Shown here: positions 1 through 9,356 of the stretch, in pieces
Numbering within the stretch: position 1 is the stretch's first letter
Layout of the letters: the number at the start of each line of letters is the position of its first letter
From: Pseudomonas putida
GTDB taxonomy: Bacteria; Pseudomonadota; Gammaproteobacteria; Pseudomonadales; Pseudomonadaceae
DNA: 64,000 bases
Reading direction: 5' to 3'
Assembly: GCF_028682175.1 (NCBI RefSeq)
Contig: NZ_JANHKS010000017.1
Location: forward strand, 1-64,000
Notes under the pieces: generated by a model
Database searches by the model: none
Told to the model about the DNA's origin: nothing
The model's input: the letters and a program-made list of their open reading frames with translations, nothing else
Program-made: the position numbers and the translations under genes

Positions 1-31
1 CGATCTGGTTCGGGGTCAGGCACAGATACCC

Positions 32-54
32 GACCCACCCGATACAGGTGGGTC
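32..54. repeat. Small hairpin downstream of the aldehyde dehydrogenase gene
   Basis: Perfect 8-base arms GACCCACC and GGTGGGTC are separated by 7 bases. It sits just past the 3' end of the minus-strand aldehyde dehydrogenase gene, so it may stabilise or end that transcript. There is no T-run, so a simple intrinsic terminator is not supported. Confidence 0.35.
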
Positions 55-67
55 TACAAGCCCGCTA

Positions 68-1501
68 TCAGAGGTTGAACACCGTCACCAGCTTGGTGTT
101 CAGGTACGCCTCGATGGCCTCGGTGCCGCCTTCGGAGCCGTAGCCGGAATCCTTGATCCCGCCGAACGGCACTTCGACAAGGCCAATGCCCTGGTGGTTG
201 ATCGACAGCATGCCCGCTTCGATGCGCGTGCTGAGGATGTGCGCGGTTTTCATCGAGGTGGTGAACGCATAGGAAGCCAGGCCGAATGGCACGCGGTTGG
301 ATTCCTTGACCGCGTCTTGGACCGTGTCGAACGGCACGATCAGCGCCAGCGGGCCAAAGGGTTCTTCGCTCATGGCGCGCATGTCGGTGGTCAGGCCACT
401 GAGCACGGTCGGTTCGAAGAAGTAGCCAGGGCCGTCGATCGCCTTGCCACCGGTTTCCAGCTTCGCGCCCTTCTCGCAGGCATCCTTGACCAGCGCCGCC
501 AGTGCCGGAGCACGGCGCTCGTTGGCCAGCGGGCCCATGGTCACGCCCTGCTCCAGACCGTTGCCCACGTTCACTTCACGGGCCAGACCGACGAACTGCT
601 CGACGAACCGCTCATACACGCCACGTTGAACCAGGATACGGGTCGGCGACACGCACACCTGGCCTGCGTTACGGAACTTGGCGCCTGCCAGAGTACGGGC
701 GGCCAGGTCGATGTCGGCGTCGTCGAACACCAGTGCCGGCGCATGACCGCCCAGCTCCATGGTGGCGCGCTTCATGTGCTGACCGGCCAGCGCGGCCAGT
801 TGCTTGCCCACCGGGGTGGAGCCGGTGAAGGTCACTTTCTTGATGGTCGGATGGGCGATCAGGTAGCTGGAAATCTGCGCCGGGTCGCCGAACACCAGGC
901 CGATCACACCGGCCGGAACGCCCGCATCGATGAACGCGCGGATCAGCTCTGCTGGGGACGCCGGGGTTTCTTCCGGGGCCTTGACGATGATCGAGCAACC
1001 GGCGGCCAGTGCCGACGACAGCTTGCGCACCACCTGGTTGATCGGGAAGTTCCAAGGCGTGAAGGCAGCCACTGGACCTACCGGCTCCTTGATGACTTTC
1101 TGCTCGACCGAAACATTGCGCGAGGGCACCAGGCGGCCATAGGCGCGACGGCCCTCTTCGGCCAGCCAGTCGACGATGTCGGCGGCGGACAGGGTTTCCA
1201 TGCGCGCTTCGGCCAGTGGCTTGCCCTGCTCCTGCGTCATGATGCGAGCGATCTGGTCGGCGCGTTCACGCAGCAGGTTGGCGGCTTTTTGCATGATCTT
1301 GTAGCGATCGTAGGCCGGGGTGCTGCGCCAGGTTTCGAAACCGCGCTCGGCGGCGGCCAGCGCCTGGTCCAGGTCGGCAACGGAGGCATGGGCCACGGTG
1401 CCCAGGGTTTCGCCGGTGGCCGGGTTGAGCACGGCGATGGTGCGGCCATCTTCACTGGCGCGCCATTGGCCGTCGATGTACAGCTGAACGTCTGGGTACA
1501 T
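68..1501 (-). CDS. NAD(P)-dependent aldehyde dehydrogenase, succinate-semialdehyde dehydrogenase type
   Basis: This 477-residue protein has the full length of the aldehyde dehydrogenase superfamily and should oxidise a small semialdehyde to the acid in the cytoplasm. The cofactor-site motif TPWNFP holds Asn151, the general base Glu249 lies in MELGG, and the nucleophile Cys283 lies in NAGQVCVSP. These motifs fit the succinate or alpha-ketoglutarate semialdehyde subfamily (GabD/AraE-like), but the substrate cannot be fixed from sequence alone. An ArsR-type regulator lies 132 bases upstream in the same orientation and may control it. No transaminase or other GABA gene is adjacent. The family call is firm, the exact substrate is not. 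Confidence 0.9.
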   Translation of the reverse strand: MYPDVQLYIDGQWRASEDGRTIAVLNPATGETLGTVAHASVADLDQALAAAERGFETWRSTPAYDRYKIMQKAANLLRERADQIARIMTQEQGKPLAEARMETLSAADIVDWLAEEGRRAYGRLVPSRNVSVEQKVIKEPVGPVAAFTPWNFPINQVVRKLSSALAAGCSIIVKAPEETPASPAELIRAFIDAGVPAGVIGLVFGDPAQISSYLIAHPTIKKVTFTGSTPVGKQLAALAGQHMKRATMELGGHAPALVFDDADIDLAARTLAGAKFRNAGQVCVSPTRILVQRGVYERFVEQFVGLAREVNVGNGLEQGVTMGPLANERRAPALAALVKDACEKGAKLETGGKAIDGPGYFFEPTVLSGLTTDMRAMSEEPFGPLALIVPFDTVQDAVKESNRVPFGLASYAFTTSMKTAHILSTRIEAGMLSINHQGIGLVEVPFGGIKDSGYGSEGGTEAIEAYLNTKLVTVFNL

Positions 1502-1633
1502 AAAGAAGCTCCGAATGCGCCTGTCGCAGGCAGGAGAAGGAAGAAAAAGCGTAGGCCGGGCAATTTACTGGCGTATGCCGATAACGGTCAAGGACCTTTA
1601 TATGATGACTGACCAGCTCGCCTCGGCAGAACT

Positions 1634-1933
1634 TCAGCAGAACTGCATCAACTGCTGCGCATAGGCGCGCAACACGTCGCGTTGCATGGCGAACCGGGCG
1701 TACTTGCCTTCGCGCAGGGTGTTGATCAGCCCGGCTCGCTCCAGCTCCTTGGTGTGGTGGGACACCGTGGCGGCACTGACCGGGTGCACCTTGAGCAGTT
1801 CGGCGCAAGGCACCGGCTCCGTGGACGCGCTGATCTGCAGCAGAATCTGATAGCGCCTGCTGTCCGCCAGCGCCCGGGAAATCAGCGCGATTTGCAGGTC
1901 TGTCAATGGAAATGGCTCTACAGTGCTCATCAA
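1634..1933 (-). CDS. ArsR-family winged-helix transcriptional regulator
   Basis: A 99-residue protein consisting almost entirely of one winged-helix domain. The recognition-helix region reads SAATVSHHTKELERAG, the classical ArsR pattern, followed by a beta wing around LREGKYARF. It lacks the CxC metal site of the arsenic sensors; the single Cys near residue 43 and the C-terminal Cys do not form a recognisable metal motif, so the ligand is probably not a metal. It is codirectional with the downstream aldehyde dehydrogenase gene and divergent from the purine permease gene, so either could be its target. The family assignment is strong and the regulated process unknown. Confidence 0.85.
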   Translation of the reverse strand: MMSTVEPFPLTDLQIALISRALADSRRYQILLQISASTEPVPCAELLKVHPVSAATVSHHTKELERAGLINTLREGKYARFAMQRDVLRAYAQQLMQFC

Positions 1934-2280
1934 GATCGATACACCCCGTTTGAAACCTCCTTGTAGAGTCTGAATGCGGACGCGGCCCGAAACCGTGCGT
2001 CAGGTTGGACGCCCGAGTGCGGCTCAGGTTCAGTGCGACAGAATAAGCGGGTATCGCAGACCCGCGAAGCATTTTCTGGCATTCTGCGCGGCCTTTTCCT
2101 ACGGCCCTGCTTCTCGCTCATGGCATCTTTTTGTACACAATCTGCAAATGAATTGTTTTTCAATGTGTCGACATGTTGTAGAGTCGCAAAACCTGACCCA
2201 GTAGACAGCTTTTGTATACAGGTCAGGCCAGCGTCAACTGCAAAGCCCACGACCGAATAAAAACAACAGGCAGGCTAACC
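1934..2280. promoter_or_regulatory. Divergent intergenic region with two TTTTGTAyACA repeats and an A-rich leader
   Basis: These 347 bases separate the ArsR gene from the purine permease gene and are more AT-rich than the flanks. Two copies of TTTTGTA(C/T)ACA lie at 2129-2139 and 2210-2220 in the same orientation. They contain GTATAC-like dyads and are candidate regulator sites. Just before the permease start an AAN repeat (AAT AAA AAC AAC, 2256-2267) resembles Hfq/Crc target sequences. No protein gene is credible here. Confidence 0.5.
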
Positions 2281-3768
2281 ATGACCACAGCTCACAGCAC
2301 GCCCCCGACGCACCCTGCGTCCCGCAAGACAGACCTGATCTACGGCCTCAACGACCGACCGCACTTCACGGCGGCGATCTTCGCCGCGCTGCAACATGTT
2401 CTCGCGTCCTTCGTCGGCATCATCACCCCTACCCTGATCGTCGGCAGCGTTCTGGGGCTGGACAGTGAAGTGCCCTGCCTCATCAGCATGGCGCTGTTCG
2501 TCTCAGGCCTGGGCACCTTCGTCCAGGCCAAGCGTTTCGGACCCATCGGCTCGGGACTGTTGTGTCTGCAAGGCACCAGCTTCTCGTTTCTGAGCGTGAT
2601 CCTCAGCGCCGGATTTCTGGTCAAGAGCCGCGGCGGCGGCACCGAGGAAATCCTCTCGACCATCTTCGGCGTGTGCTTCTGCGCGGCGTTCATCGAAGTC
2701 GCCCTGAGCCAGTTCATCGGCAAGCTGCGCAAGCTGATTACCCCGGTGGTGACCGGCACCATCATCACCCTGATGGGCCTGTCGCTGCTCAAGGTGGCGA
2801 TGACTGACATGGCCGGCGGCTTCGGCGCCACCGACCTGGGCTCGGCCACCAACCTGGGGCTGGCCGGCCTTGTACTGGCTACCATCGTGATCCTCAATCG
2901 TTTCAATATTCCGTTGCTGCGCCTCTCGGCGATCATCATCGGCCTGACCTTGGGCTTCTTCGTGGCCTGGTATCTGGGCCGGGTGGATTTCGCCAAGATG
3001 CCGAATGTGCCGGTGATGAGCATTCCGGTGCCGTTCAAGTACGGTTTCTCGTTCGATCTGCTGGCCTTCATTCCGATTGCGGTGATTTTCCTGGTCTCGC
3101 CGCTGGAAGCTGCGGGCGACCTGACCGCCAACTCGATGATTTCCCAACAGCCGGTGAGCGGCCCGGTGTATATCCGCCGGATCAAATCGGGCTTGCTGGC
3201 CGACGGCCTCAACTCGGCGATGGCCGCCACCTTCAACAGCCTGCCGATGGTGACCTTCGCCCAGAACAACGGGGTGATTCAGCTCACGGGCGTGGCCAGC
3301 CGCTACGTGGCGTTCTTCATTGCCGGCATCCTGGTGTTGCTGGGGCTGTTCCCGATCATCGGCGCGGTGCTGCAATTGATGCCCAAACCGGTACTGGGCG
3401 GCGCCACGCTGATCATGTTCGGCACCGTGGCCGTGGCGGGGATCAAGATTCTGTCCGAGGCCGGCCTGCATCGGCGCAACATGCTGATCGTGGCGATCTC
3501 TTTGGGGATGGGCCTGGGCGTGGCGGCGGTGCCTGAGGTATTGCGCGAACTGCCCAAGGCGCTGCACAACATCTTCGAATCGCCCATCACGGTGGGCGCC
3601 TTCTGCGCGATCATCCTCAATATCTTCCTGCCCGAGGAATACCAGGATGAAGAGGAAGTCACCGAGTTCGACCCCGAGGCTTCCACCGTCAAGGTCCTGC
3701 AAGACCCGCAACAGCCGGGCGACGGCGAACCTCTGTCGGCGCGCGCGGTCGCAGAGTTGAACCGCTAG
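2281..3768 (+). CDS. NCS2-family nucleobase:cation symporter (xanthine/uric acid permease type)
   Basis: A 495-residue inner-membrane protein with about a dozen hydrophobic segments, matching the usual NCS2 (NAT) length. The family signature appears as QNNGVIQLTG followed by VASR, which is the purine-type (XanQ-like) rather than uracil-type form. It should take up xanthine or urate with a cation. The ATG at 2281 is preferred over an upstream in-frame codon because the protein then begins with the normal polar N-terminus and an A-rich leader precedes it. The C-terminal 40 residues are polar and acidic. No purine-degradation genes are visible next to it, so the substrate within the purines is inferred. 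Confidence 0.9.
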   Translation: MTTAHSTPPTHPASRKTDLIYGLNDRPHFTAAIFAALQHVLASFVGIITPTLIVGSVLGLDSEVPCLISMALFVSGLGTFVQAKRFGPIGSGLLCLQGTSFSFLSVILSAGFLVKSRGGGTEEILSTIFGVCFCAAFIEVALSQFIGKLRKLITPVVTGTIITLMGLSLLKVAMTDMAGGFGATDLGSATNLGLAGLVLATIVILNRFNIPLLRLSAIIIGLTLGFFVAWYLGRVDFAKMPNVPVMSIPVPFKYGFSFDLLAFIPIAVIFLVSPLEAAGDLTANSMISQQPVSGPVYIRRIKSGLLADGLNSAMAATFNSLPMVTFAQNNGVIQLTGVASRYVAFFIAGILVLLGLFPIIGAVLQLMPKPVLGGATLIMFGTVAVAGIKILSEAGLHRRNMLIVAISLGMGLGVAAVPEVLRELPKALHNIFESPITVGAFCAIILNIFLPEEYQDEEEVTEFDPEASTVKVLQDPQQPGDGEPLSARAVAELNR

Positions 3769-3827
3769 GCTCAATGGCAGGGGCGCAATCGCGCCTCTGC
3801 CACGCCTTGGCAACCGGAGCGCCGTCA

Positions 3828-4307
3828 ATGCCGCGACACCCCTTCCGCACCCTGTGTACCTGTGTGCTGCTTCTGGCCCTGAGCGCCTGTGCGCTTTTTC
3901 CCAATCGCGATCCGTTGAACATCAACGTGGTGGGCATCGAGCCGCTGCAAGGGCAGGACCTGGAAGTGCGCTTCGCCGTGAAACTGCGCCTGCAGAACCC
4001 CAACGACGTGGACATCCAGTACGACGGCGTGGCACTGAACCTGGACGTCAACGGCAAGCTGCTGGCCTCCGGCGTTAGCGACCAGAAAGGCACCATCGGG
4101 CGTTTTTCCGAAGGCGTCCTCACCGTGCCGGTGACCGTTTCGGCGTTTGCCGCATTGCGTCAGGCAGTCGGGCTGACAGAACGCCAGAGCCTGGACAACC
4201 TGCCCTATGAACTGCACGGCAAGCTCGCGGGCGGGTTGTTTGGCACCATGCGTTTCTATGACAGCGGAACCCTGAGCCTGCCGCAGCCGGCGAGTGGGGA
4301 GTGGTGA
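3828..4307 (+). CDS. LEA type 2 (LEA14-like, WHy domain) lipoprotein
   Basis: A 159-residue protein starting with a lipoprotein signal; the lipobox LSAC places Cys20 as the lipidated residue. The rest is a single beta-sandwich domain of the water-stress WHy/LEA14 type, visible in the pattern of NPNDVDIQYDGVALNLDVN followed by a later VTVPVTV-like strand. Such lipoproteins are widespread in pseudomonads and are thought to be envelope stress proteins, but their role is unclear. The ATG at 3828 with an upstream GGAG is chosen because it puts the signal peptide at the N-terminus. It follows the permease gene by 59 bases but need not be functionally linked. Confidence 0.85.
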   Translation: MPRHPFRTLCTCVLLLALSACALFPNRDPLNINVVGIEPLQGQDLEVRFAVKLRLQNPNDVDIQYDGVALNLDVNGKLLASGVSDQKGTIGRFSEGVLTVPVTVSAFAALRQAVGLTERQSLDNLPYELHGKLAGGLFGTMRFYDSGTLSLPQPASGEW

Positions 4308-4383
4308 TCCGAGGCTTGGCGACAGACTCCCCCGTCCCTGCGGGATGGTGATCTGACACCTGGCGACAGGCTCCCTCGTCCCT

Positions 4384-4471
4384 GTGGGAGCGGGCTTGCC
4401 CGCGAAAGCGGCGGGTCAGACAACATCGGAGCGTCAGGCACGCCGCTTTCGCGGGCGAGCCCGCTCCCACG
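4384..4471. repeat. REPIN: inverted pair of REP sequences (GTGGGAGCGGGCTTGCCCGCG family)
   Basis: Two REP units face each other, each with the GCGGGCTTGCCCGC-like core and flanking GTGGGAG. They lie between the convergent lipoprotein and nitrilase genes. Such pairs are dispersed by REP-associated tyrosine transposases in Pseudomonas; no such transposase is present in this window. Confidence 0.85.
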
Positions 4472-4514
4472 GCCTTCGGCCAGAAGCGCTCCCGTGGCAG
4501 AGGTTGGAAACCTA

Positions 4515-5441
4515 TCAGTCCTTGACGAACCGCACCCCGGGCTTGGCCCGCTCATCTACCACCAATTCGAATACATCCGGCCGCGCGTAGTGGCCGACCA
4601 CGTCAAAATCGTAGCGGGCGCGCACAAGTTCGTCGGTGTCGATCTCGGCGGTCAGCAGGCCGCGCTCGCCCAGCAGCGGCCCCGCCAGCACCTCGCCCAT
4701 GGGGCTTACAATTACACTGCCGCCATTAATGAGCGGACGTTCGGCAGGCCAGTTGGCAACGTCGAGGCCCAGCGCCTGCGGCGAGTCCTGAACCTGGCAG
4801 GCGCTGATCAGAAACACCCGGCCTTCCTGGGCAATGTGGCGCATGGTGCACTGCCACATCTCCCGCTCGTCCACCGTCGGCGCACACCAGATCTGCACGC
4901 CCTTGGCGTACATCGCCGTGCGCAGCAGGGGCATCTGGTTTTCCCAGCAGACGGCAGCGCCGATCCGCCCGGCCTTCGCGTCGATGACCGGCAAGGTCGA
5001 ACCGTCACCCTTGCCCCAGATCAGCCGCTCGGTGCCGGTGGGCATCAGCTTGCGGTGCTTGGCGACCAGCCCGCCGTCCGGCTCGAAGAACAGCACGGTG
5101 CAGAACAGGCTGCTGCCTGAACGCTCGATCACACCAATTACCAGGCTGGCTCCGGTACGCGCCGACAGCTCGCCGAGGGCGTCGGTTTCGGCACCCGGCA
5201 CATCGATTGCGTTTTCAAAATAGCGAGCGAAAGCATCGCGCCCTTCAGGCAGGCGATAACCCAGTTGAGTGCCGAACGTCTCGCCCTTGGGGTAGCCGCC
5301 GAGCAAGGCTTCGGGCATCACCACAACACTGGCGCCCGCCTCGCGAATGGCCGACTCGTAAGACAGGATCTGCGCCAGGGTCTCGGCCTTGCCGCCGGGT
5401 AAGGCGCCGATCTGCAACGCAGCAACGATGGACTTGCTCAT
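4515..5441 (-). CDS. Nitrilase (carbon-nitrogen hydrolase superfamily)
   Basis: A 308-residue cytoplasmic enzyme with the catalytic triad of nitrilases: Glu44 in MPEALLGG, Lys131 in KHRKLMPT and Cys165 in AAVCWEN. The CWEN motif marks branch 1 nitrilases, which hydrolyse nitriles directly to acids and ammonia. The length is near that of the short dinitrile-active nitrilases of P. fluorescens rather than the roughly 350-residue arylacetonitrilases. Start ATG at 5441 is chosen because AAGGAG lies just upstream; an in-frame extension to 5483 has no such site. It is divergent from a LysR gene 93 bases away, which is its probable regulator. Confidence 0.92.
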   Translation of the reverse strand: MSKSIVAALQIGALPGGKAETLAQILSYESAIREAGASVVVMPEALLGGYPKGETFGTQLGYRLPEGRDAFARYFENAIDVPGAETDALGELSARTGASLVIGVIERSGSSLFCTVLFFEPDGGLVAKHRKLMPTGTERLIWGKGDGSTLPVIDAKAGRIGAAVCWENQMPLLRTAMYAKGVQIWCAPTVDEREMWQCTMRHIAQEGRVFLISACQVQDSPQALGLDVANWPAERPLINGGSVIVSPMGEVLAGPLLGERGLLTAEIDTDELVRARYDFDVVGHYARPDVFELVVDERAKPGVRFVKD

Positions 5442-5534
5442 CAGGGGTACTCCTTGTGATGTGAATGCGGGATCTGTTGCCAATTCTCCGCCTCACCCTC
5501 AACATGAATAAACCCCTCGCCAGTTGTGAATGAT

Positions 5535-6440
5535 ATGAGCAGCATGAATATCGCCAGCGTCGACCTCAATCTGCTTAAAGTCTTCGAAGCCCTGCACGAT
5601 GAGGCCAGCGCCAGCCGCGCGGCATTGCGCCTGGGCGTCACGCAATCGGCGGTCAGCGCCTCGTTGCGCCGACTGCGCGAGGTGTACGACGATCAACTGT
5701 TCGTGCGCACAGGCCGTGGGCTGGCGCCGACCCTGCGGGCCAACCAGCTCAAGCCGGTGGTCTCTGACGCGCTGAACAAGTGCCGGCAAAGCCTGGCGAT
5801 GGTCGAGCCCGAGGGCAGTCATTTCGAAGGACGCTCGGTGGCGTTGGGCTGGTCGGATGATTTCGAGATCGCGTTCGGCAGGCGCCTCATGGCAGCGGTG
5901 CGGCACAGCGCGCCGGGGTTGCGCCTGATCTTTCGCCAGACCCACAGCCAGATCGTCGGCACGGCACTGATGGAGCGCAGCATCGACCTGGCGGTGGCAT
6001 CGGGAGGATTCGCCGAACGGCTGCTGAGCCGCAGGGTGCTGGGGGAAGGCGGCTATCTGTGCCTGGCGGACCCGGCCAGCCTGGCGCCCGGCCAGCGCAC
6101 ATTGAGCCTTGAGGAGTTCATCGCCCGAGAGCAGATTCTGGTGTCGTCGGGCGGCTTCATCGGCATGGTCGACGAAGGCCTGTCGAGCCTGGGCCTGAGC
6201 CGCACGGTCTGCGCCTCGACCACCCATTTCGCGGCCTTGCCCTACCTGCTCAAGGGCACCGACGCGATTTCGACCATTCCGTCACACGCCGCGCAAGCGG
6301 TGGCGCAGATTGCCGGGCTGGCCCTGCTCGAATGCCCCCTGCCGATGCCGCGCTATCCTGTCGAGCTGGGCTGGCGCACCTCCACCCAACTGGACTCGGC
6401 GGTGCTCAAGGTGCGCGAGGCGATACAGGGGCTGTTCTGA
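5535..6440 (+). CDS. LysR-family transcriptional regulator divergent from the nitrilase gene
   Basis: About 301 residues with the standard LysR layout: an N-terminal winged helix-turn-helix (region DEASASRAALRLGVTQSAVS) and a C-terminal periplasmic-binding-like effector domain. The opening VDLNLLKVFEALHDE and the LRRLREVYDDQLFVRTG stretch resemble the NodD/NahR-like subgroup that binds aromatic or small organic effectors. Starts at 5526 (GTG), 5535 and 5544 are possible and ribosome sites are weak for all. Its divergent position suggests it controls the nitrilase gene and itself, which is inference. Confidence 0.88.
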   Translation: MSSMNIASVDLNLLKVFEALHDEASASRAALRLGVTQSAVSASLRRLREVYDDQLFVRTGRGLAPTLRANQLKPVVSDALNKCRQSLAMVEPEGSHFEGRSVALGWSDDFEIAFGRRLMAAVRHSAPGLRLIFRQTHSQIVGTALMERSIDLAVASGGFAERLLSRRVLGEGGYLCLADPASLAPGQRTLSLEEFIAREQILVSSGGFIGMVDEGLSSLGLSRTVCASTTHFAALPYLLKGTDAISTIPSHAAQAVAQIAGLALLECPLPMPRYPVELGWRTSTQLDSAVLKVREAIQGLF

Positions 6441-6441
6441 A

Positions 6442-6699
6442 TCAGCCGCGGGCGGCGGCCACCAGGCGGTTCACTTCGGCGCGCACCATGTTGGCGTACT
6501 CGGGCGGCGACATGGCGTCCAGCTCGGACCGCACCCACTCCGACCATTTGCCCTTGCGCTTGCTGCGCTCGCCCATCAGCCGGGCGGCTTCACCCTTGGA
6601 CTTGCCCAGGTTGCTCTGCCACAGCTCGAACAGACGGGACTTTTCGTCCTCGATCTCTGCGCGCTCGGCAAGGGACTTGTTGGCCAGGTTGAAACTCAT
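6442..6699 (-). CDS. Small conserved hypothetical protein, highly charged
   Basis: An 85-residue soluble protein with no signal peptide or membrane segment. It is rich in Lys, Arg and Glu and predicted mostly helical (SLAERAEIEDEKSRLFELW, then a basic patch GERSKRKGKWSEW). The ATG at 6699 is preferred over one at 6720 because GAGGT lies upstream at the right spacing. It ends one base from the stop of the convergent LysR gene. No family is recognised; the Lys/Arg-rich middle could bind nucleic acid, but that is only a guess. Confidence 0.7.
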   Translation of the reverse strand: MSFNLANKSLAERAEIEDEKSRLFELWQSNLGKSKGEAARLMGERSKRKGKWSEWVRSELDAMSPPEYANMVRAEVNRLVAAARG

Positions 6700-6901
6700 G
6701 ACGTCTACCTCGATGTGCAAAAACAGAACGCTCGCTCGCCGTTGACTGACGATCGAAAAGCGACAGCATCTTACACCCGGGCGGACAGAAGCTTGCCTTC
6801 ATTCGTCGCACTTTTTTCCTCGGGCTTGAAATGCCCTGCAACTTTTTCGAAGCGCCAGGACTCCATTGCTCACTGCCATTCTCAACTGAAAGGAAATAGC
6901 C

Positions 6902-7219
6902 ATGGCTCGTAAAACCGCTTCCCAGACCGCCGCCGAACAGATCAAGGATCAGGCATTCAGCGAACTGGCGGCCCTGATCGAAGAGTCCGACAAACTGCTC
7001 AAGGACAGCGCCGCGCTGGTCGGCGAAGAGGCAGAAACCATGCGTGCGCAGTTGAGCCTGAAACTCAAGCAGGCGCTGGATTCGGTGGGCAGCGTGCGTG
7101 ATCGCACCAAGCCTGCGGTCGAAGCTACCGAAACCTACATCGGCGGCCACCCATGGCAGACTGTGGCGATCTCGGCCGGCTTCGGCCTGGTGGTCGGTTT
7201 GTTGCTGGGCCGTCGTTGA
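6902..7219 (+). CDS. DUF883 family (YqjD/ElaB-like) membrane-anchored protein
   Basis: A 105-residue protein with the typical DUF883 layout: a long amphipathic helical part (about residues 10-75), then a single C-terminal transmembrane segment (AISAGFGLVVGLLLG) ending in a Gly-Arg-Arg tail. E. coli relatives YqjD and ElaB tie ribosomes to the inner membrane in stationary phase. A good ribosome site (GAAAGGA) precedes the ATG. It stands alone between convergent neighbours. The family call is firm; ribosome tethering is transferred from the E. coli relatives. Confidence 0.88.
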   Translation: MARKTASQTAAEQIKDQAFSELAALIEESDKLLKDSAALVGEEAETMRAQLSLKLKQALDSVGSVRDRTKPAVEATETYIGGHPWQTVAISAGFGLVVGLLLGRR

Positions 7220-7237
7220 TACGACCCCGGACCATCC

Positions 7238-7327
7238 CTGTAGGAGCGCGCTTGCCCGCGAAGGCGGTGTGTCAGGTTACCAGTACATGGCTGACACACC
7301 GCCGTCGCGGGCAAGCGCGCTCCTACA
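7238..7327. repeat. REPIN (TGTAGGAGCGCGCTTGCCCGCG family)
   Basis: Inverted pair of REP units, arms starting TGTAGGAGCGCGC and ending GCGCGCTCCTACA, with a short unpaired centre. It lies just past the DUF883 gene and may also protect or attenuate the transcript. Confidence 0.85.
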
Positions 7328-7389
7328 AGTTACGGCGACCGGCCGGACAAGTAACGGTAATTGGTCGGACGATGATCCCCGGCGGAAGA

Positions 7390-7743
7390 TTACGGCTTGG
7401 GCGGGATCACTTCCAGCTGCGACAAGCGATGCCCCTTGACCAGGGCGGCGTCGATGTCGGTCTTGGATTTTTCAGCGGCGTCCTTCGAGTCGAACGGACC
7501 GATCATCACCACTTCCTTGCCATCGACCTTGACCACATACATGGGGTAATGGTGCTCGACCAGCCAGTAGCTCATGTCGCTCAGGGCTTCTTTCAAATGA
7601 ACGCGAATGGTCCACTGATCCGAGGCCGGGGTCGGTGCTTCCGCGACCGAGTCAGCGGCTGACACCTTGGGCGTCGGCGCTGGTTTTCCAGCATCGCAGC
7701 CTGCCAGCATCAACACCGCCACCATCATTGCCATCTTGCGCAC
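7390..7743 (-). CDS. Lipoprotein with a SPOR-like domain
   Basis: A 117-residue protein with a short lipoprotein signal and lipobox LAGC (Cys16), a Pro/Ala-rich linker to about residue 40, and a compact C-terminal domain. That domain has the SPOR pattern of paired strands around a helix, including the stretch VVMIGPFDSKDAAEKSK, where a Gly-Pro-Phe turn is followed by a helix. SPOR domains bind denuded glycan strands of peptidoglycan. The domain is shorter than usual, so a divergent SPOR is likely rather than certain. No partner division genes are nearby. Confidence 0.7.
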   Translation of the reverse strand: MRKMAMMVAVLMLAGCDAGKPAPTPKVSAADSVAEAPTPASDQWTIRVHLKEALSDMSYWLVEHHYPMYVVKVDGKEVVMIGPFDSKDAAEKSKTDIDAALVKGHRLSQLEVIPPKP

Positions 7744-7855
7744 GTCTGTCGCTCCTCATTTGAAGTGGCGCAAGTCTACCATCGCAGGTCATTTCAAGTT
7801 GTAACACGGCTGTGTAGCGGGCAGCGGACACCCGCCGACCGCCAGCCCTTGCGCC

Positions 7856-9193
7856 CTACACCTGCGACTTTCCGACGCGGGCAGTGACCACTGAATCGAC
7901 GCGCTTGTCCCCCTTGGCCGAGCCTTCATTCATGGCGGCAATTTCACGGGCCGCCTGGGCCTTGTCGAACGAGCCGTCCCACTTGGCGATGGCAATCGTG
8001 CCGATGCCGTTACCGATCAGGTTGGTGACGGCTCGCGCCTCGTTGAGGAAGCGATCGACGCCGAGCAACAGCACCAGGCCGATCATCGGGATACCGTGGA
8101 ACACCGACAGCGTCGCTGCCAGCGTCACGAAGCCGGCCCCGGCCACGCCCGCCGAGCCTTTGGAGGTCAGCAGCAACACGCCCAGCACCGTCAGTTGATC
8201 CCACAGGGTCAGTGGGGTGTTGGTGGCCTGGGCGACGAAAATCGCCGCCATGGTCAGGTAGATGCAGGTGCCGTCCGAGTTGAAGGTGTAACCGGTGGGC
8301 AGGACCATGCCGACCACGGATTTTTCGCAGCCCAGCTTCTCGAGCTTGACCATCATGCGCGGCAGCACCGCCTCGGTTGAGCAGGTACCGAGGGTGACCA
8401 GGATTTCATCCTTGAAGTAGCGCAGAAACTGCATCAGCGGCAGCCCCGACCAGCGCGCCACGGCGCCCAGGATCACCACGATGAAGATCAGTGTCGTGGC
8501 ATACAGCGCCACCAGCAGTTGCCCCAGCGACAACAGCGTACCGATGCCGTACTTGCCGATGGTGAACGCCATGCCGGCCCCCGCACCCAGCGGAGCCAGG
8601 CGCATGACCATCGCCACCACCCGAAACAGGCTTTGCAGCAGCATGTCGATGACGTTGACCAGCGGTTTGACCGGCTCGCCGATCTGCACCAGCGCCACGC
8701 CCATCAGCACCGAGACCAGAATCACCTGCAGCATCGCACCCTTGGCAAAGGCGTCGAACAGCGTGGTGGGGATGATGTTCATGAAGAACTCGACCACCCC
8801 GCCCTGGGCCGCCGCAGCCTGGGTGTAGCCAGTGATCGCGCTGCCGTTGATGGTGTTGATGTCGATGTTCATGCCCACGCCGGGCTTGAGAATGTTGACC
8901 ACCACCAGGCCGATCACCAGCGCCAGGGTCGAGAGGATTTCGAAATAGATCAGCGCCTTGGCACCGATGCGCCCCACTTCCTTGACGCTGCCCATCTTGG
9001 CGATGCCCACCACTACTGTGCCGAAAATGATCGGCGCCAGCAGCATCTTGATGAGTTTGATGAAGCCGTCGGCGAGGGGTTGCAGCTTGGCGCCAATATC
9101 GGGAAGAAAGAAGCCGACCGCACCGCCGATGACGATGCCGATCAGTACCTGAACGTAGAGCTGGCTGTACCAGCGTGTCGAAGCCTGTTCCAT
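7856..9193 (-). CDS. dctA: DctA-type C4-dicarboxylate/proton(cation) symporter
   Basis: A 445-residue inner-membrane protein of the dicarboxylate/amino acid:cation symporter family with about eight hydrophobic segments and two hairpin loops. The block TSKGSAGVAGAGFVTLAATL is characteristic of DctA proteins; the TYTFNSDGTCIYL-like region (here GYTFNSDGTCIYL) is the other family hallmark. The ATG at 9193 is preferred to a GTG at 9205 because GTGAGG overlaps that upstream codon as a ribosome site. An A-rich repeat (complement of 9207-9217) lies just upstream. It is 163 bases downstream of the D-tartrate dehydratase gene on the same strand, so tartrate is a plausible substrate in addition to or instead of succinate. 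Confidence 0.88.
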   Translation of the reverse strand: MEQASTRWYSQLYVQVLIGIVIGGAVGFFLPDIGAKLQPLADGFIKLIKMLLAPIIFGTVVVGIAKMGSVKEVGRIGAKALIYFEILSTLALVIGLVVVNILKPGVGMNIDINTINGSAITGYTQAAAAQGGVVEFFMNIIPTTLFDAFAKGAMLQVILVSVLMGVALVQIGEPVKPLVNVIDMLLQSLFRVVAMVMRLAPLGAGAGMAFTIGKYGIGTLLSLGQLLVALYATTLIFIVVILGAVARWSGLPLMQFLRYFKDEILVTLGTCSTEAVLPRMMVKLEKLGCEKSVVGMVLPTGYTFNSDGTCIYLTMAAIFVAQATNTPLTLWDQLTVLGVLLLTSKGSAGVAGAGFVTLAATLSVFHGIPMIGLVLLLGVDRFLNEARAVTNLIGNGIGTIAIAKWDGSFDKAQAAREIAAMNEGSAKGDKRVDSVVTARVGKSQV

Positions 9194-9253
9194 GGGATGC
9201 CTCACTGTTGTTTTTGTATGAGGGGAAAGGACTGGAGTAACCGAGAACTGATC

Positions 9254-9342
9254 TGTAGGAGTGAGCTTGCTCGCGATAGCGTTGTGTCAGTCGGCATATT
9301 CAGGGCAGACAGACCGCGATCGCGAGCAAGCTCACTCCTACA
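9254..9342. repeat. REPIN (TGTAGGAGTGAGCTTGCTCGCG family)
   Basis: Inverted REP pair between the tartrate dehydratase and transporter genes, with arms containing GAGTGAGCTTGCTCGCGAT and its complement. As it lies inside a probable operon, it may set different transcript levels for the two genes. Confidence 0.85.
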
Positions 9343-9356
9343 GGGGCGAGCAGGAC

